Source of the DNA: CAMYLY01 sp036397755
GTDB taxonomy: Bacteria; Gemmatimonadota; Gemmatimonadetes; Gemmatimonadales; GWC2-71-9
Reading direction: 5' to 3'
Assembly (NCBI GenBank): GCA_036397755.1
Contig: DASWII010000046.1
Location: 11,985-75,984, forward strand
Length of the DNA: 64,000 nt
Shown one piece after another: positions 8,310-17,793 of this stretch (within the stretch, counting starts at the first letter, position 1; each line of letters starts with the position of its first letter). The position numbers and the translations under genes are program-made. Below the pieces are notes generated by a model, which was not told the DNA's origin, ran no database searches, and saw only the letters and a list, made by a program, of their open reading frames with translations.

Positions 8310-10022
8310 CTACTGACCCCGGTACATGACCCGCCCCCCAACGATGGTGTACACCACCTTGGTCGTGGGAATCTCATCCTCCGGGATCGTCAGGATGTCT
8401 TTCGACAGCACCGTAATGTCCGCTAGTTTCCCCGGCCGAAGGGACCCTTTGACGTCTTCCTCAAACGCCGCGTACGCGCCGTTGATCGTATAGCTGCGGA
8501 GCGCGTCTATCCGCGACAGCCGCTGCTCCGGGTAGAACACGGTTCCGTCCTTGGTCTTGCGCGACACGGTGGCGTAGTAACTCGCGATAGGATTCACGTC
8601 CTCGACCGGTGCATCCGTCCCGTTGGACACGACCGCGCCGGATTCCAGGAGACTCTCCCACACGTACGCCCCCTCGCGCGCGCGCTGCCCGCCAAGTCGA
8701 GGTTCGACCCAGGGAGCGTCGGACGTGGCGTGGATCCCTTGCATGGCGGCGATCACGCCGAGCGCGGCAAAGCGCGGAACGTCATCGGGGTGCAGGTGCT
8801 GCGCGTGTTCGATCCGCCACCGCAGATCGGTCTTGTCCGGATTCGCGCGGAACGTTCTCTCGAAGATGTCCAGTGTTTCGCGATTCCCCCGATCACCGAT
8901 CGCATGCACGTTGAGTTGGAATCCGTGCAGCGCGGCGAGCCGGGCCGTCTCCGTGACACTCTCGATCGTCGACGTGTTGAGCCCGCGCGAGTCGGGCTTA
9001 TCGCTGTACGGCTCGAGCAGCCATGCGCCGTGGGACCCAAGGGCTCCGTCGATCGAACGCTTGATGGACCGCACCGTCAGGTGGTTGTTCCCGTACCCGA
9101 TGAGTCGATAGCTCTCGAGGCGCGCGGCCAGCTGGTCGTTGGACGCGCGAATCATCACGTACAGGCGGACGCCGACGTTCCCTTCGTCGGCCATCGTCTT
9201 GAGGAGGTCGATGGTCTCGAATCCCGACCCGGCATCCTGAAAACTCGTGACGCCCTTCGAGAGCGATTCCTCGACCGCCAGCTCGATGATGTGACGCGGG
9301 TCCGGTGGAGGCGCATTGGCGGTCGCGAGTTCCGTCGCCAGCCCGAGCAAGCCCTGCGCGGTCTCCCGAAACGCACCGGTCGGATTGCCGTCCGCATCCC
9401 GCACGATCTCACCGCCACGCGGATTCAGCGTGTTCCTGGTGATGCCCGACATCTCCATCGCCTTGGCGTTCGCGAACGCGGCGTGGCCGCTGGCATGCCG
9501 GAGAATCACGGGGTTGTTGGGCGACACGGCGCTCAACGTGTGGTGTGTCGGCAGGCCCTCGATGTTCCCCGGCGGCGGACGGTCCCACTTCTCCTGGTGC
9601 CAACCCCGGCCCGCAATCAAGGAGCCGGCCGGGCGGTCGCCGACGGCGGCCTCGACCATGGAAACCACCTCGTCCCAGTTTGCCACGTGCATGAGGTCGA
9701 GTTGCAGCTTGGCGGTACCCACGCCCGTGAAATGTCCGTGGCTCTCGATGAATCCGGGAATGGCGAGCTTACCGTCCAGATCGATGACCTGCGTCTCGCG
9801 CCCGATGTAGGCGGCGATGTCCCGATCGCTCCCCACTGCCAGGATCGTGTCGCCCAGGATCGCGACGGCCTCGGCTTCGGGCAGGTCGGCATCGACCGTC
9901 ACGATCTTGCCGTTCCTCAACACCAGGTCGGCGGCGACATCCGGTTCCGAAGCACATCCGATCGCGGTCACCGCGACAAACGGGAGCACCATCGTGCGCC
10001 GTGCGAGCATTGCGACGTGCAT
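8310..10022 (-). CDS. Lipoprotein amidohydrolase, YtcJ-like (Amidohydro_3)
   Basis: A 570-residue protein starting at the ATG at 10022, which has AGGAG five bases upstream; a longer in-frame ORF upstream is ignored. Residues 1-23 form a lipoprotein signal ending TAIGC, so Cys23 is the likely lipidation site and the enzyme would be anchored outside the cytoplasm. The body is a metal-dependent amidohydrolase of the YtcJ group: LRNGKIVTVDADLPEAEA, IPGFIESHGHFTG (HxH metal motif near residue 85), RIEHAQHLHPDD, NGTDAPVEDVNP near the C-terminus, and a closing LRPGKLADITVL. YtcJ-type enzymes hydrolyse exocyclic amide or ester-like groups, and the substrate cannot be predicted. It lies between the second VPS10/BNR gene (174 bases upstream) and the HEAGH protein. 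Confidence 0.9.
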   Translation of the reverse strand: MHVAMLARRTMVLPFVAVTAIGCASEPDVAADLVLRNGKIVTVDADLPEAEAVAILGDTILAVGSDRDIAAYIGRETQVIDLDGKLAIPGFIESHGHFTGVGTAKLQLDLMHVANWDEVVSMVEAAVGDRPAGSLIAGRGWHQEKWDRPPPGNIEGLPTHHTLSAVSPNNPVILRHASGHAAFANAKAMEMSGITRNTLNPRGGEIVRDADGNPTGAFRETAQGLLGLATELATANAPPPDPRHIIELAVEESLSKGVTSFQDAGSGFETIDLLKTMADEGNVGVRLYVMIRASNDQLAARLESYRLIGYGNNHLTVRSIKRSIDGALGSHGAWLLEPYSDKPDSRGLNTSTIESVTETARLAALHGFQLNVHAIGDRGNRETLDIFERTFRANPDKTDLRWRIEHAQHLHPDDVPRFAALGVIAAMQGIHATSDAPWVEPRLGGQRAREGAYVWESLLESGAVVSNGTDAPVEDVNPIASYYATVSRKTKDGTVFYPEQRLSRIDALRSYTINGAYAAFEEDVKGSLRPGKLADITVLSKDILTIPEDEIPTTKVVYTIVGGRVMYRGQ

Positions 10023-10196
10023 GAACGCTCCTGAAGAGTTCAACGCCATTGAGCAAAGATGGTCAGGCGGGTCACCGGACGCGAGGTCGGACGCCCCGGT
10101 CCTCCCGCTCATAAGGACGGTGCCGAGGGTCGCGAAGACATCCATGCTCCACGCCACCACCATCGCCAGGACGATCGTGAGGAAACCAGACCCGCC

Positions 10197-13100
10197 TCAA
10201 GGTTTCCTTGGTAACGCGATCGGCGCCCCCGGCGCCGGGCGGACCCCTTCGGCGTCGAGCATCCGATTGAAGGCCGGGATCCGCTGTTCGATGAGTACGT
10301 TGAGCCGGGCAATCAGATCCGGCACCGTCCGCCATAGGTCGTCGATCTGCCAGCGCTGGTCGGCCGTGGGCAGGACCGTCGCCCCGTCCATCGCGTCGAT
10401 CAACCGCAGCGACCGCGTCCGACGCCCCAACTCGCGCCGTACCTCCCCGAGCTCCGTCTGCAGGGTGTCCAGCAGGGCCGCGACAGCCTCAGACGCTTTG
10501 GGTTGGTCGCCGATCAGCTTCTTCGCATCACCGAGTTGCCTGGTGAGTTGGTCCGCCCGACCGCTCGCGGCCCGGAGCGGCTTGGCGAGCGTAGACACGC
10601 TGAGGATCGCCTGCTGCCGCGCCAGCCGGTCTGCATCGGAGATGGCGCGGCGCGGTTCCGGACGTACCTCGATCGACGTCTCACCGACGAGATCCTCTCC
10701 GCCGAATCGCGCCGTGTAGGTGCCCGGCAGCACTCGCGGACCGCTCGGCGTTCCCCCGAATCCGCCACCCAGTCCCGGGGTGCTGGGCGGCGCATCATAG
10801 CGGAAGTCCCACAGCACCTCGTGAAAGCCCGCCCCGCCGGGCCCCGTCAACGTGCGGATCGGCTCACCCATGGCATCCACGACCTGGATCTCGACCGAAT
10901 CCGCACGACTCGTGTCCGCGGCGGCGGGCACGAGGTGGTAGCGAATCCGCGCCGCCACCGGCGGGTTGCCCGCCGCGTACGTCGCACCGGGGAACGGCCA
11001 GTCGCCCTGCAGCGACCACATGATCGCCGGCTGCACCGGCAGCAGGGCGTTGCCGAGTGACTGGGCCTGGTCGCTCATGCGCTCGAACGGCGTTAGGTCA
11101 TGCAGTATCCAGACGCTCCGTCCGTGGGTGCCGAGCACCAGGTCGTTGTCACGCGGGTGGATCTGGATATCGTCGACCGGAACCGTCGGAAGGTTGTTCT
11201 TGAGTCGCACCCACCGCTCTCCCCGATCGACCGACACGTACGCGCCCACTTCGTTGCCCACAAACAGGAGATTCGGACTGCGGTGATGTTCGACGATCAC
11301 GTTCACTGACGCGCCGTCCGGCAGCCTCGTCGTGATCCGCCGCCACCGCCGCCCGTAGTCCTCGCTTACGAACACATGGGCGGCATAGTCGTCGTTGCGA
11401 TGACCGTCAAACGTCGCGTACACGCGTCCTTCCGCGTGGCGCGACGCCACGAGCCTGCTCGCGTACGTCCGCTCGGGCACACCCGCGATGTGGCCCACCA
11501 CGTTCTCCCAGGTTGCACCGCCATCGCGGGTCACCTGCACGTTGCCATCGTCGGTGCCCACGTACAGCACGTGTGGCGTTAACGGTGACTCCGCGATCGT
11601 CGTGATGTTCCCGTAGCTGGAAATGCCGTCGTTGGGCGACATCATCGCCTCGGACCCCACGACCCCCATGATCGAGAGCGCGGTTCGGTCGATCTGCTTG
11701 GTCAGATCGGGGCCGACCTCCTCCCAGGTGTGGCCACGATCGGGCGTGCGCATCAGATGGTTGGCGCCCAGATACACCGTCGCCGGATCGTGATGGGAGA
11801 TGAGGATCGGCGAGTTCCAATTGAACCGATAGGTCTTGCTCGTATCCCCGCCCGCCCGCGGTTCCGGGATCGGCCGCAATGAGATCTTCTCGCCGGTTAC
11901 GACGTCGTATCGTCCGACGTTGCCTCCCTGGGACTCCGTGTAGACGATCGTGTGGTCGGTCGGATCGATCACGTTGTAGAAGCCGTCCCCGCCCCACACC
12001 TCGTACCAATCCTGGTTGCGGATGCCGTGGATGTTCAGCGTCCGGCTGGGACCGCACCAGTTGTCGTTGTCCTGCAATCCGCCGCACACGTAATAGGGGT
12101 CGCGCATGTCGAGACCGATCTGGTAAAACTGACCGATGGGCAGGTTGTCGAACATGCGCCATGACTCGGCCCCGTCCCGGCTCGCCGCGACCCCACCGTC
12201 GCTTCCCAGGATCACGTGATCGGGGTCGCTCGGATCGATCCACAGGGCGTGATGGTCCACGTGAATCCGCTCGGCGGCGTCGTTGCGGAACGTCTTGCCG
12301 CCGTCGTCGGATACCGACAGGCTGGTCCCCAGCACGTAGATCCGATCCGGGTTGGTCGGGTCGATACGTACCTGGCTGTAATACATGGGACGCGGGTTGG
12401 TCGTGCTCATGCGCTCCCACGTCGCGCCGCGATCGGTGGAGCGGAAGAGTCCACCCTTGCTCGAGCCTGAACTGCCTCCGCCGAATCCGGCGCCTGGCGC
12501 CCTCGCATCCGCCTCGACGAGCGCATACACGAGGTTCCCGTCGCCGCGGTACACGTCGATCCCGATCCGCCCCTTGTCGCCCTCCGGCAGACCGTCGGTG
12601 AGCTCCGTCCAGGTTGCGCCCCCGTCAAGCGAGCGGTAGAGCCCGCTCCCGGGTCCGCCCCCGTTGAACCCCCACCCCGTCCGCTGCCGCTGATACATCG
12701 CGGCGTACAGGGTGCGTGGATCTCCCGGGTCCATCGCGAGGTCGATCGCGCCCGTGGATTCGTCCACGAACAGGACCTGGTCCCAGGTCTTCCCGCCGTC
12801 CGTGGTCCGATACACCCCGCGTTCCGGATTCGGGCCCCACAAGTGACCAACGGCCGCCACATAGACGACGTCGGGGTCACGCGGATGGATGACGATGCGA
12901 CCGATGTGGCGGGTTTCCTCCATACCCATGTGCTGCCACGTGCGTCCGGCATCGAGTGACTTGTACACACCGTTGCCCCAGGGGGACGACTGCCGGTTCT
13001 GGGGCTCCCCGGTTCCCACCCACACCACATTGGGGTTCGAGGGTGCGAGCGTGACGTCACCGATGGACGAGGTCGCCTGGTCGTCGAAGATCGACTCCCA

Positions 13101-13328
13101 GACGGTGCCGTCGCTCTCCGTCTTCCACAGGCCCCCGCTCGCCGTCCCGACGTAGAATACCTGCGGGTGGGATTCCACGACGGCCAAGTCGGCGATGCGA
13201 CCCCCCATGATGGCGGGACCGATGGATCGGAACTCGAGATCCGCGACCGCCGCCGCGGGATCGATTTGTGACTGGAGGACAGACGGGACCGTCAGCAGCA
13301 ATGCGCCGGCTGCGTACACGAACCGCAT
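10197..13328 (-). CDS. Secreted VPS10/sortilin-type BNR-repeat beta-propeller protein (copy 2)
   Basis: This 1043-residue protein starts at the ATG at 13328 (MRFVYAAGALLLTVPSVLQSQ), which has AGGACTCTCCT just upstream and opens a signal peptide. Architecture equals that of the gene at 1202-4330: EFRSIGPAIMGGRIADLAVV, ATSSIGDVTLAPSNPNVVWV, then Asp boxes (SLDAGRTW, TTDGGKTW, SLDGGATW, TRDGGATW, SVDRGERW). A C-terminal PGTYTARF beta domain and a helical tail with LARQQAILSVSTLAKP follow. Long stretches are nearly identical to copy 1, so the two are recent or strongly constrained paralogs. A role in binding peptides or glycans outside the cell is inference; no enzyme site is visible. It is separated from the M16 gene upstream by a strong hairpin at 13414-13446, so it probably has its own promoter. 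Confidence 0.88.
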   Translation of the reverse strand: MRFVYAAGALLLTVPSVLQSQIDPAAAVADLEFRSIGPAIMGGRIADLAVVESHPQVFYVGTASGGLWKTESDGTVWESIFDDQATSSIGDVTLAPSNPNVVWVGTGEPQNRQSSPWGNGVYKSLDAGRTWQHMGMEETRHIGRIVIHPRDPDVVYVAAVGHLWGPNPERGVYRTTDGGKTWDQVLFVDESTGAIDLAMDPGDPRTLYAAMYQRQRTGWGFNGGGPGSGLYRSLDGGATWTELTDGLPEGDKGRIGIDVYRGDGNLVYALVEADARAPGAGFGGGSSGSSKGGLFRSTDRGATWERMSTTNPRPMYYSQVRIDPTNPDRIYVLGTSLSVSDDGGKTFRNDAAERIHVDHHALWIDPSDPDHVILGSDGGVAASRDGAESWRMFDNLPIGQFYQIGLDMRDPYYVCGGLQDNDNWCGPSRTLNIHGIRNQDWYEVWGGDGFYNVIDPTDHTIVYTESQGGNVGRYDVVTGEKISLRPIPEPRAGGDTSKTYRFNWNSPILISHHDPATVYLGANHLMRTPDRGHTWEEVGPDLTKQIDRTALSIMGVVGSEAMMSPNDGISSYGNITTIAESPLTPHVLYVGTDDGNVQVTRDGGATWENVVGHIAGVPERTYASRLVASRHAEGRVYATFDGHRNDDYAAHVFVSEDYGRRWRRITTRLPDGASVNVIVEHHRSPNLLFVGNEVGAYVSVDRGERWVRLKNNLPTVPVDDIQIHPRDNDLVLGTHGRSVWILHDLTPFERMSDQAQSLGNALLPVQPAIMWSLQGDWPFPGATYAAGNPPVAARIRYHLVPAAADTSRADSVEIQVVDAMGEPIRTLTGPGGAGFHEVLWDFRYDAPPSTPGLGGGFGGTPSGPRVLPGTYTARFGGEDLVGETSIEVRPEPRRAISDADRLARQQAILSVSTLAKPLRAASGRADQLTRQLGDAKKLIGDQPKASEAVAALLDTLQTELGEVRRELGRRTRSLRLIDAMDGATVLPTADQRWQIDDLWRTVPDLIARLNVLIEQRIPAFNRMLDAEGVRPAPGAPIALPRKP

Positions 13329-13413
13329 AGGAGAGTCCTGGTTGGAGACGGTGGTATCGCGAGACAGTGAAGATGTAGGCTCGATCACCGCCGCGTCGAG
13401 GGGCGCGAACGCC

Positions 13414-13446
13414 CGCGGGGCGGCGGGCATCGCCCTCCGCCCCGCG
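13414..13446 (-). terminator. GC-rich hairpin after the M16 operon
   Basis: A 15-bp stem with one internal mismatch (arms 13414-13428 and 13432-13446) encloses a 3-base loop, just beyond the stop of the inactive M16 gene and before the second VPS10/BNR gene, all on the minus strand. No T-run follows, so an intrinsic terminator is plausible rather than certain. Confidence 0.5.
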
Positions 13447-13466
13447 TCACGTGCCCTTGGACTGGT

Positions 13467-14918
13467 CTAGTCGAGCACGGGCTTGGGTCCGAGAACGTCT
13501 TCGATCGACAGAACCTCCACCGCGCCGAGGTTGAGTGCGCGGATGCCGGCTTCGACCTTCGCGCGATCGCCGACGACGACGATGAGCATGTTGTCGGGAT
13601 CGATGTACTGGCGTGCCACTCGCATCACGTCGCGCGGGCTCACCGCGAGAATGCGGTCCACATACTGGCTGAGGTAGTCCTCTGGCAGGTCGTAGACGTA
13701 GAGGTCATCCAAGGCCCCGGCGATGGACCCCACCGACTGGAATTGACCGGGGTAGCGCAGCGCGACGTAGTTCTTGCCGCGCTGGAGTTCGTCGTCCGCG
13801 ATCGGCTCGCGAATGCCCCGGAACTCGTTGAAGAACTCACGGAGCGCCTTGTCGGTGGCGTCGGTTTGCACCGCGGATGACGCCTGGAACGGTCCCGGAA
13901 GCAGATCGTACGAGAAGCCGGAACCTGCCCCGTAGGAGTATCCGTTGCGCTCGCGGAGATTGTCGTTGAGTCGGGATGTGAATGACCCACCGAGGATCGT
14001 ATTCATGACTTGGAGCGCATAGTAGTCGTCGGTCTTCCTCGTCACGCCGATCCGGCCGATGACGATCTCGCTTTGCGCGGCCCCCGGCTTGTCCACCAGG
14101 AGGATGCGGCGACCGCGCACCTGCTGCGCTTGCGGCCAGCGCGGCGCCGGGATGCGGCCGGGCTCCCACGACCCGAAGGCCCGCTCGAGCCGCTCCTGAA
14201 TGGCGGCCGGGGTCACGTCACCCACCACCACGACGAACGCGTTGTTCGGCCGCACGTACGCGCGGTGGAACACCCGAAGATCCTCGACGGTGACCGCGCG
14301 GATCGACGCTTCCGTGCCCAGGGACGAAAACCCGTAGGGATGCGTCGTGCCGTAGAGCGCCTTATTGAACAACACGTCGGCGACAGCGGAGGGTTCGTCA
14401 TGCCACTGGAGCAGCTGGGTGAGTCTGCTGGTGCGCTTGCGCTCCAGCTCGTCGGCCGGAAACGTCGGACGGAGCGCGACGTCGGCCATCAACGGCAGCG
14501 CATCGCTGAGTCTGGACGCGGGAGTGAACAGCGAGACCATCATCGTATGCGTTCCTGCACGCACACTCAGCCTCACCCCGAGAAAGTCGATCGCGTCGGC
14601 CAGCGCCAACGCGTCGCGCTCGCCGGCACCTTCGTCCATCATGTCGGCAACCAGCGACGCAAGGCCCATCCGGTCGGCGGCTTCGTTCCCGGCGCCCGCC
14701 TCCACGACCAGGTTGACCTGCACCACGGGCACCTGATGCTTTTCAAGCAGCATCACCCGCAAGCCGTTCGAGAGCGTGAACTCCTGCGCCGCCGGAAGCC
14801 GCAGCCGCGGCGGCGGGCCGAGCTCGGGTGGTCCACCGCGATCCGGCTGCTGAGCGAGCATCGGGCTCGCGGCCGTCAACGCCGCCGCGATACCGAGGAA
14901 GGAAAGACCGGTTCTCAT
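13467..14918 (-). CDS. M16 family peptidase homologue lacking the HxxEH zinc motif
   Basis: 483 residues with a signal peptide (MRTGLSFLGIAAALTAASPMLAQQ). The fold is that of M16 insulinase/pitrilysin-like proteins: FTLSNGLRVMLLEKHQVPVV, then AFGSWEPG, VDKPGAAQSEIVIGRIG and ERNGYSYGAGSGFSYD. Where active M16 enzymes carry HxxEH, this one reads RMGLASLVADMMDEGAG, so it cannot bind the catalytic zinc. In many bacteria such a protein pairs with a catalytic M16 subunit, as in the alpha/beta mitochondrial processing peptidase arrangement. Here the catalytic partner gene lies only 6 bases upstream, fitting a heterodimeric periplasmic peptidase. A hairpin follows the stop. Confidence 0.92.
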   Translation of the reverse strand: MRTGLSFLGIAAALTAASPMLAQQPDRGGPPELGPPPRLRLPAAQEFTLSNGLRVMLLEKHQVPVVQVNLVVEAGAGNEAADRMGLASLVADMMDEGAGERDALALADAIDFLGVRLSVRAGTHTMMVSLFTPASRLSDALPLMADVALRPTFPADELERKRTSRLTQLLQWHDEPSAVADVLFNKALYGTTHPYGFSSLGTEASIRAVTVEDLRVFHRAYVRPNNAFVVVVGDVTPAAIQERLERAFGSWEPGRIPAPRWPQAQQVRGRRILLVDKPGAAQSEIVIGRIGVTRKTDDYYALQVMNTILGGSFTSRLNDNLRERNGYSYGAGSGFSYDLLPGPFQASSAVQTDATDKALREFFNEFRGIREPIADDELQRGKNYVALRYPGQFQSVGSIAGALDDLYVYDLPEDYLSQYVDRILAVSPRDVMRVARQYIDPDNMLIVVVGDRAKVEAGIRALNLGAVEVLSIEDVLGPKPVLD

Positions 14919-14924
14919 GGTGCG

Positions 14925-16295
14925 CTACTCCTCACTCGCGAGCTTCTTGGTTGCCGCAAGGTCCGTGCGGCCCTCGGGCACGACGCTCAACACCAGCCGG
15001 CCGTTGTCGCGGAGCGTCGATCGCACGACCGCCCTGACGTCGCTCCGTGACAACGCTTTGTATCGCGCCAGATCCTCGTTGAAGTAGTCGGGGTTTCCCG
15101 TCCGGAAGTAGTAACCGTTCAACCGATCGGCCAGTCCGAGCAGCGACTCCGAACCCCCCAAGAAGCCGGCTTCGTACTGGTTCAAGGCCCGCTGGACCTC
15201 GCGATCGCTGGGTCCCTCCGCCTTCAACAGATCGAGTTCCTCCTGAATGACCGTCTCGATCTCGTTGAGATCGTGCCCGGCACGCGCCGTCGATACGATG
15301 CAGAACTGTGATGAGACCTCGCCCGATCCCTGAAACGCGGAGACGTCCTGGGCGATCTCCATGTCGTACACGAGTCGCTTGTACAGCCGCGAAGTCTTCC
15401 CGCCGGCAAGCGTGTTGGCCGCGATGTCCAGTTCCGCATCGCCCGGCTGATAGATCGGCGCGGAGAGCCAGCACATGTACAGGCGCGGCAGCTGCACGCG
15501 GTCTTCCATCACCACGCGCTTCTCCTCGGCCAGAAACGCCGGCGGGGCCGGTACCGGCCCGACGGCCGGGCCGGCATCCACGTCGCCGAACCAGTACTGA
15601 AGCCGCTCCTTCAGAATCGCCGGATCGAAATCACCAACGATCGCGAGGCTTGCGTTGCCGGGCGCGTACCAGGTTCGGTGAAAGTCGAGCACGTCCTCGA
15701 AGCTGGCCGCCGAGAGGTCTTCCATCGAGCCGATCACGGGCCAGCTGTATGGGTGATCGGGTGGGTAGAGGTGCTCGTTGATGGCCAGGAACGCCTTCCC
15801 ATACGGCCGGTTGTCCACGCGGAAGCGGCGTTCGTTCTTCACCACGTCGCGCTGGCCGTCGACCTTCTCGGGCGACATCGCATCGAGCAGGTAGCCCATC
15901 CGGTCGGACTCGAGGAACAACGCCAGGTCGAGCGCGTTGCTCGGCACGAGCTCGTAGTAGTTGGTGCGGTCTTCGGTCGTCGAGCCGTTGTTCACCCCAC
16001 CCGCCGCCTCCAGCCACTGATCGAACTTCCCTTCCGCCACGTGACCCGAGCCCTCGAACATGATGTGCTCAAAGAGATGCGCGAAGCCGGTGCGACCGGG
16101 CTTCTCGCGCGCCGAGCCCGCGTGGTACCACACGTTCACTGCGACCATCGGGATCGTCGTATCCCGCTGGAGGATGACATTGAGGCCGTTGGGCAGCGTC
16201 ACCTGCTCGTAATCGACATCGAGCCGGACATCCTGCGCGCGCAAGCCGGTGGCACCGAGCACGACCAGCACCACGGCTGACAACACCCGTTTCAT
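14925..16295 (-). CDS. M16 family zinc peptidase, catalytic subunit
   Basis: 456 residues starting at MKRVLSAVVLVVLGATGLRAQ, a signal peptide; an 18-residue in-frame extension upstream is not signal-like. The inverted zinc motif is intact: H73-L-F-E76-H77 in GFAHLFEHIMFEGSG, with the downstream glutamate region LALFLESDRMGYL. Family features VNVWYHAGSAREKPG, AIVGDFDP and LYMCWLSAPIY follow. M16 enzymes degrade peptides inside a closed chamber formed by two halves. The inactive homologue 6 bases downstream would supply the second half. The Xaa-Pro peptidase gene ends 62 bases upstream, so the three form a secreted peptidase cluster, which fits peptide scavenging. Confidence 0.93.
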   Translation of the reverse strand: MKRVLSAVVLVVLGATGLRAQDVRLDVDYEQVTLPNGLNVILQRDTTIPMVAVNVWYHAGSAREKPGRTGFAHLFEHIMFEGSGHVAEGKFDQWLEAAGGVNNGSTTEDRTNYYELVPSNALDLALFLESDRMGYLLDAMSPEKVDGQRDVVKNERRFRVDNRPYGKAFLAINEHLYPPDHPYSWPVIGSMEDLSAASFEDVLDFHRTWYAPGNASLAIVGDFDPAILKERLQYWFGDVDAGPAVGPVPAPPAFLAEEKRVVMEDRVQLPRLYMCWLSAPIYQPGDAELDIAANTLAGGKTSRLYKRLVYDMEIAQDVSAFQGSGEVSSQFCIVSTARAGHDLNEIETVIQEELDLLKAEGPSDREVQRALNQYEAGFLGGSESLLGLADRLNGYYFRTGNPDYFNEDLARYKALSRSDVRAVVRSTLRDNGRLVLSVVPEGRTDLAATKKLASEE

Positions 16296-16357
16296 CTGCA
16301 CCCCACTAGAATGAAGTCGCTGAGCATCTTCACCTGACGTACGCCGCACGGCGTTAC

Positions 16358-17647
16358 CTACATCGTCCCAAACGGGTCTTCGAGCGACGGGCTCTGGGGC
16401 GTGAATAGTTCGGCACCATCCTCCGTGATCACCATGTCGTCCTCGAGGCGCACCCCGAACTCGCCGGGAAGGTAGATGCCGGGCTCGTCACTGAACGTCA
16501 TGCCGGGTGCCAGCGGCAGCGTGTTGCCACGCACCAGGTACGGCCACTCGTGACCGTCCATCCCGATTCCGTGTCCGACGCGGTGCGTGAAGTACTTGTA
16601 ATCGGGCCCGTAGCCGGCATCGGTGATCACCTTGCGTGCCGCCGCGTCCACGGCCTGGCACGGAACGCCCGGCCGTGCGGCACGCAGCGCCACGGTCTGG
16701 GCCCGGAGTTCGATCTCGAACACGCGTTTCATTTTGTCCGTCGGGATACCGAGGACGAACGTGCGGCTGATGTCGGACCGATAGCCTTCGACGCTCCCGC
16801 CGCCGTCAATGAGCAGTATGGTACCCTCGCGAATCACCTGCGGCGTCACCGAGCCGTGCGGCAGGGCGGCATACGGTCCGGTCTGCACTCCCGCCCCACC
16901 GGGAAAGCCGAGCTTGGTGTGCGCCTCGGCGACCAGCCGCGCGAAGTCGTTCTGCGTCATGCCCTCGTCGAGCGCACGGTAGGCCGCCTCGTACGCCTGG
17001 AGCGTGACCTCTGACGCGAGTCGCATGAGCGCCAGTTCATGCTCGTCCTTCACTCCCCGGCACCCCGCGGTTACCTGTGTCGCGCTGGCGAGCGTGAGCC
17101 CTGGCGCCGCAGCCGCCACTCCATCGCTGAAGACGAAGCGCACCGTCTCCTCGATGCCGAGCGTTCCGGCGCCGAGACCTCGCGCCCGCATGCCATCCGC
17201 CACCAGACGGTACGGGCTCTCATCCTCCTGCCAGGTCATCACGTCGGCGCCGGAATCTGCCAGGGGCCCCTCCGCGATCTGCTCGCGGGCTCGCTCCTCC
17301 TCGAACGCCGGGGTGACCAGGAACGGTGCGCCGCGGACCGGAAGGACCAAGGCCAACAACCGCTCGCTGAGACCCCACTGCATGTTGGTGTAGTAGACGA
17401 GGGACGTTCCCCCGGTCAGCATGATCCCGTCGAGGCCGCGCTCGGTCATGAGGGCCCGCGCCCGCTCGATGCGCCCCATCCGTTCGGCGTTCGAGATCGG
17501 CACCGCCTCGCGCTGGCGCGAACGGAGTGCCGCGACCGACGGTGGCAGGGCCGCCGACGGCGGGGTGCCCTTGGCAACGGTAGGATGCACCGCGGGCGCC
17601 GCGGCGGCGGCGATCGACGTACCAAGGAACTGGCGACGAGAGAGCAT
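16358..17647 (-). CDS. Tat-exported M24 family metallopeptidase (Xaa-Pro aminopeptidase-like)
   Basis: 429 residues starting at MLSRRQFLGTSIAAAAAP, a twin-arginine signal (SRRQFLG) followed by an Ala-rich hydrophobic stretch, which implies export of the folded metalloenzyme. An N-terminal creatinase-like domain (RARALMTERGLDGIMLTGG) precedes the pita-bread catalytic domain. Its metal ligands are visible: LIDGGGSVEGYRSDISRTF (two Asp), HRVGHGIGMDGHEWPY (His) and TFSDEPGIYLPGEFGVRLEDD (two Glu). Such enzymes release N-terminal residues ahead of proline. A longer in-frame start at 17701 is possible but would bury the Tat signal. It heads the M16 cluster and is divergent from the DUF5698 gene. 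Confidence 0.9.
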   Translation of the reverse strand: MLSRRQFLGTSIAAAAAPAVHPTVAKGTPPSAALPPSVAALRSRQREAVPISNAERMGRIERARALMTERGLDGIMLTGGTSLVYYTNMQWGLSERLLALVLPVRGAPFLVTPAFEEERAREQIAEGPLADSGADVMTWQEDESPYRLVADGMRARGLGAGTLGIEETVRFVFSDGVAAAAPGLTLASATQVTAGCRGVKDEHELALMRLASEVTLQAYEAAYRALDEGMTQNDFARLVAEAHTKLGFPGGAGVQTGPYAALPHGSVTPQVIREGTILLIDGGGSVEGYRSDISRTFVLGIPTDKMKRVFEIELRAQTVALRAARPGVPCQAVDAAARKVITDAGYGPDYKYFTHRVGHGIGMDGHEWPYLVRGNTLPLAPGMTFSDEPGIYLPGEFGVRLEDDMVITEDGAELFTPQSPSLEDPFGTM

Positions 17648-17793
17648 GGTCGGAGGCGTCAGGTATTGGGCGTGAAGGGAACCGATCAAAGATACCCTCA
17701 CGACGGAGCGCCGCCACTACGGCGAGCAGGCTTCACTCGCCACACCGATCACCTTACGTTCACGCGTCCATCGTCAACTCGGGGTTGACCCGC

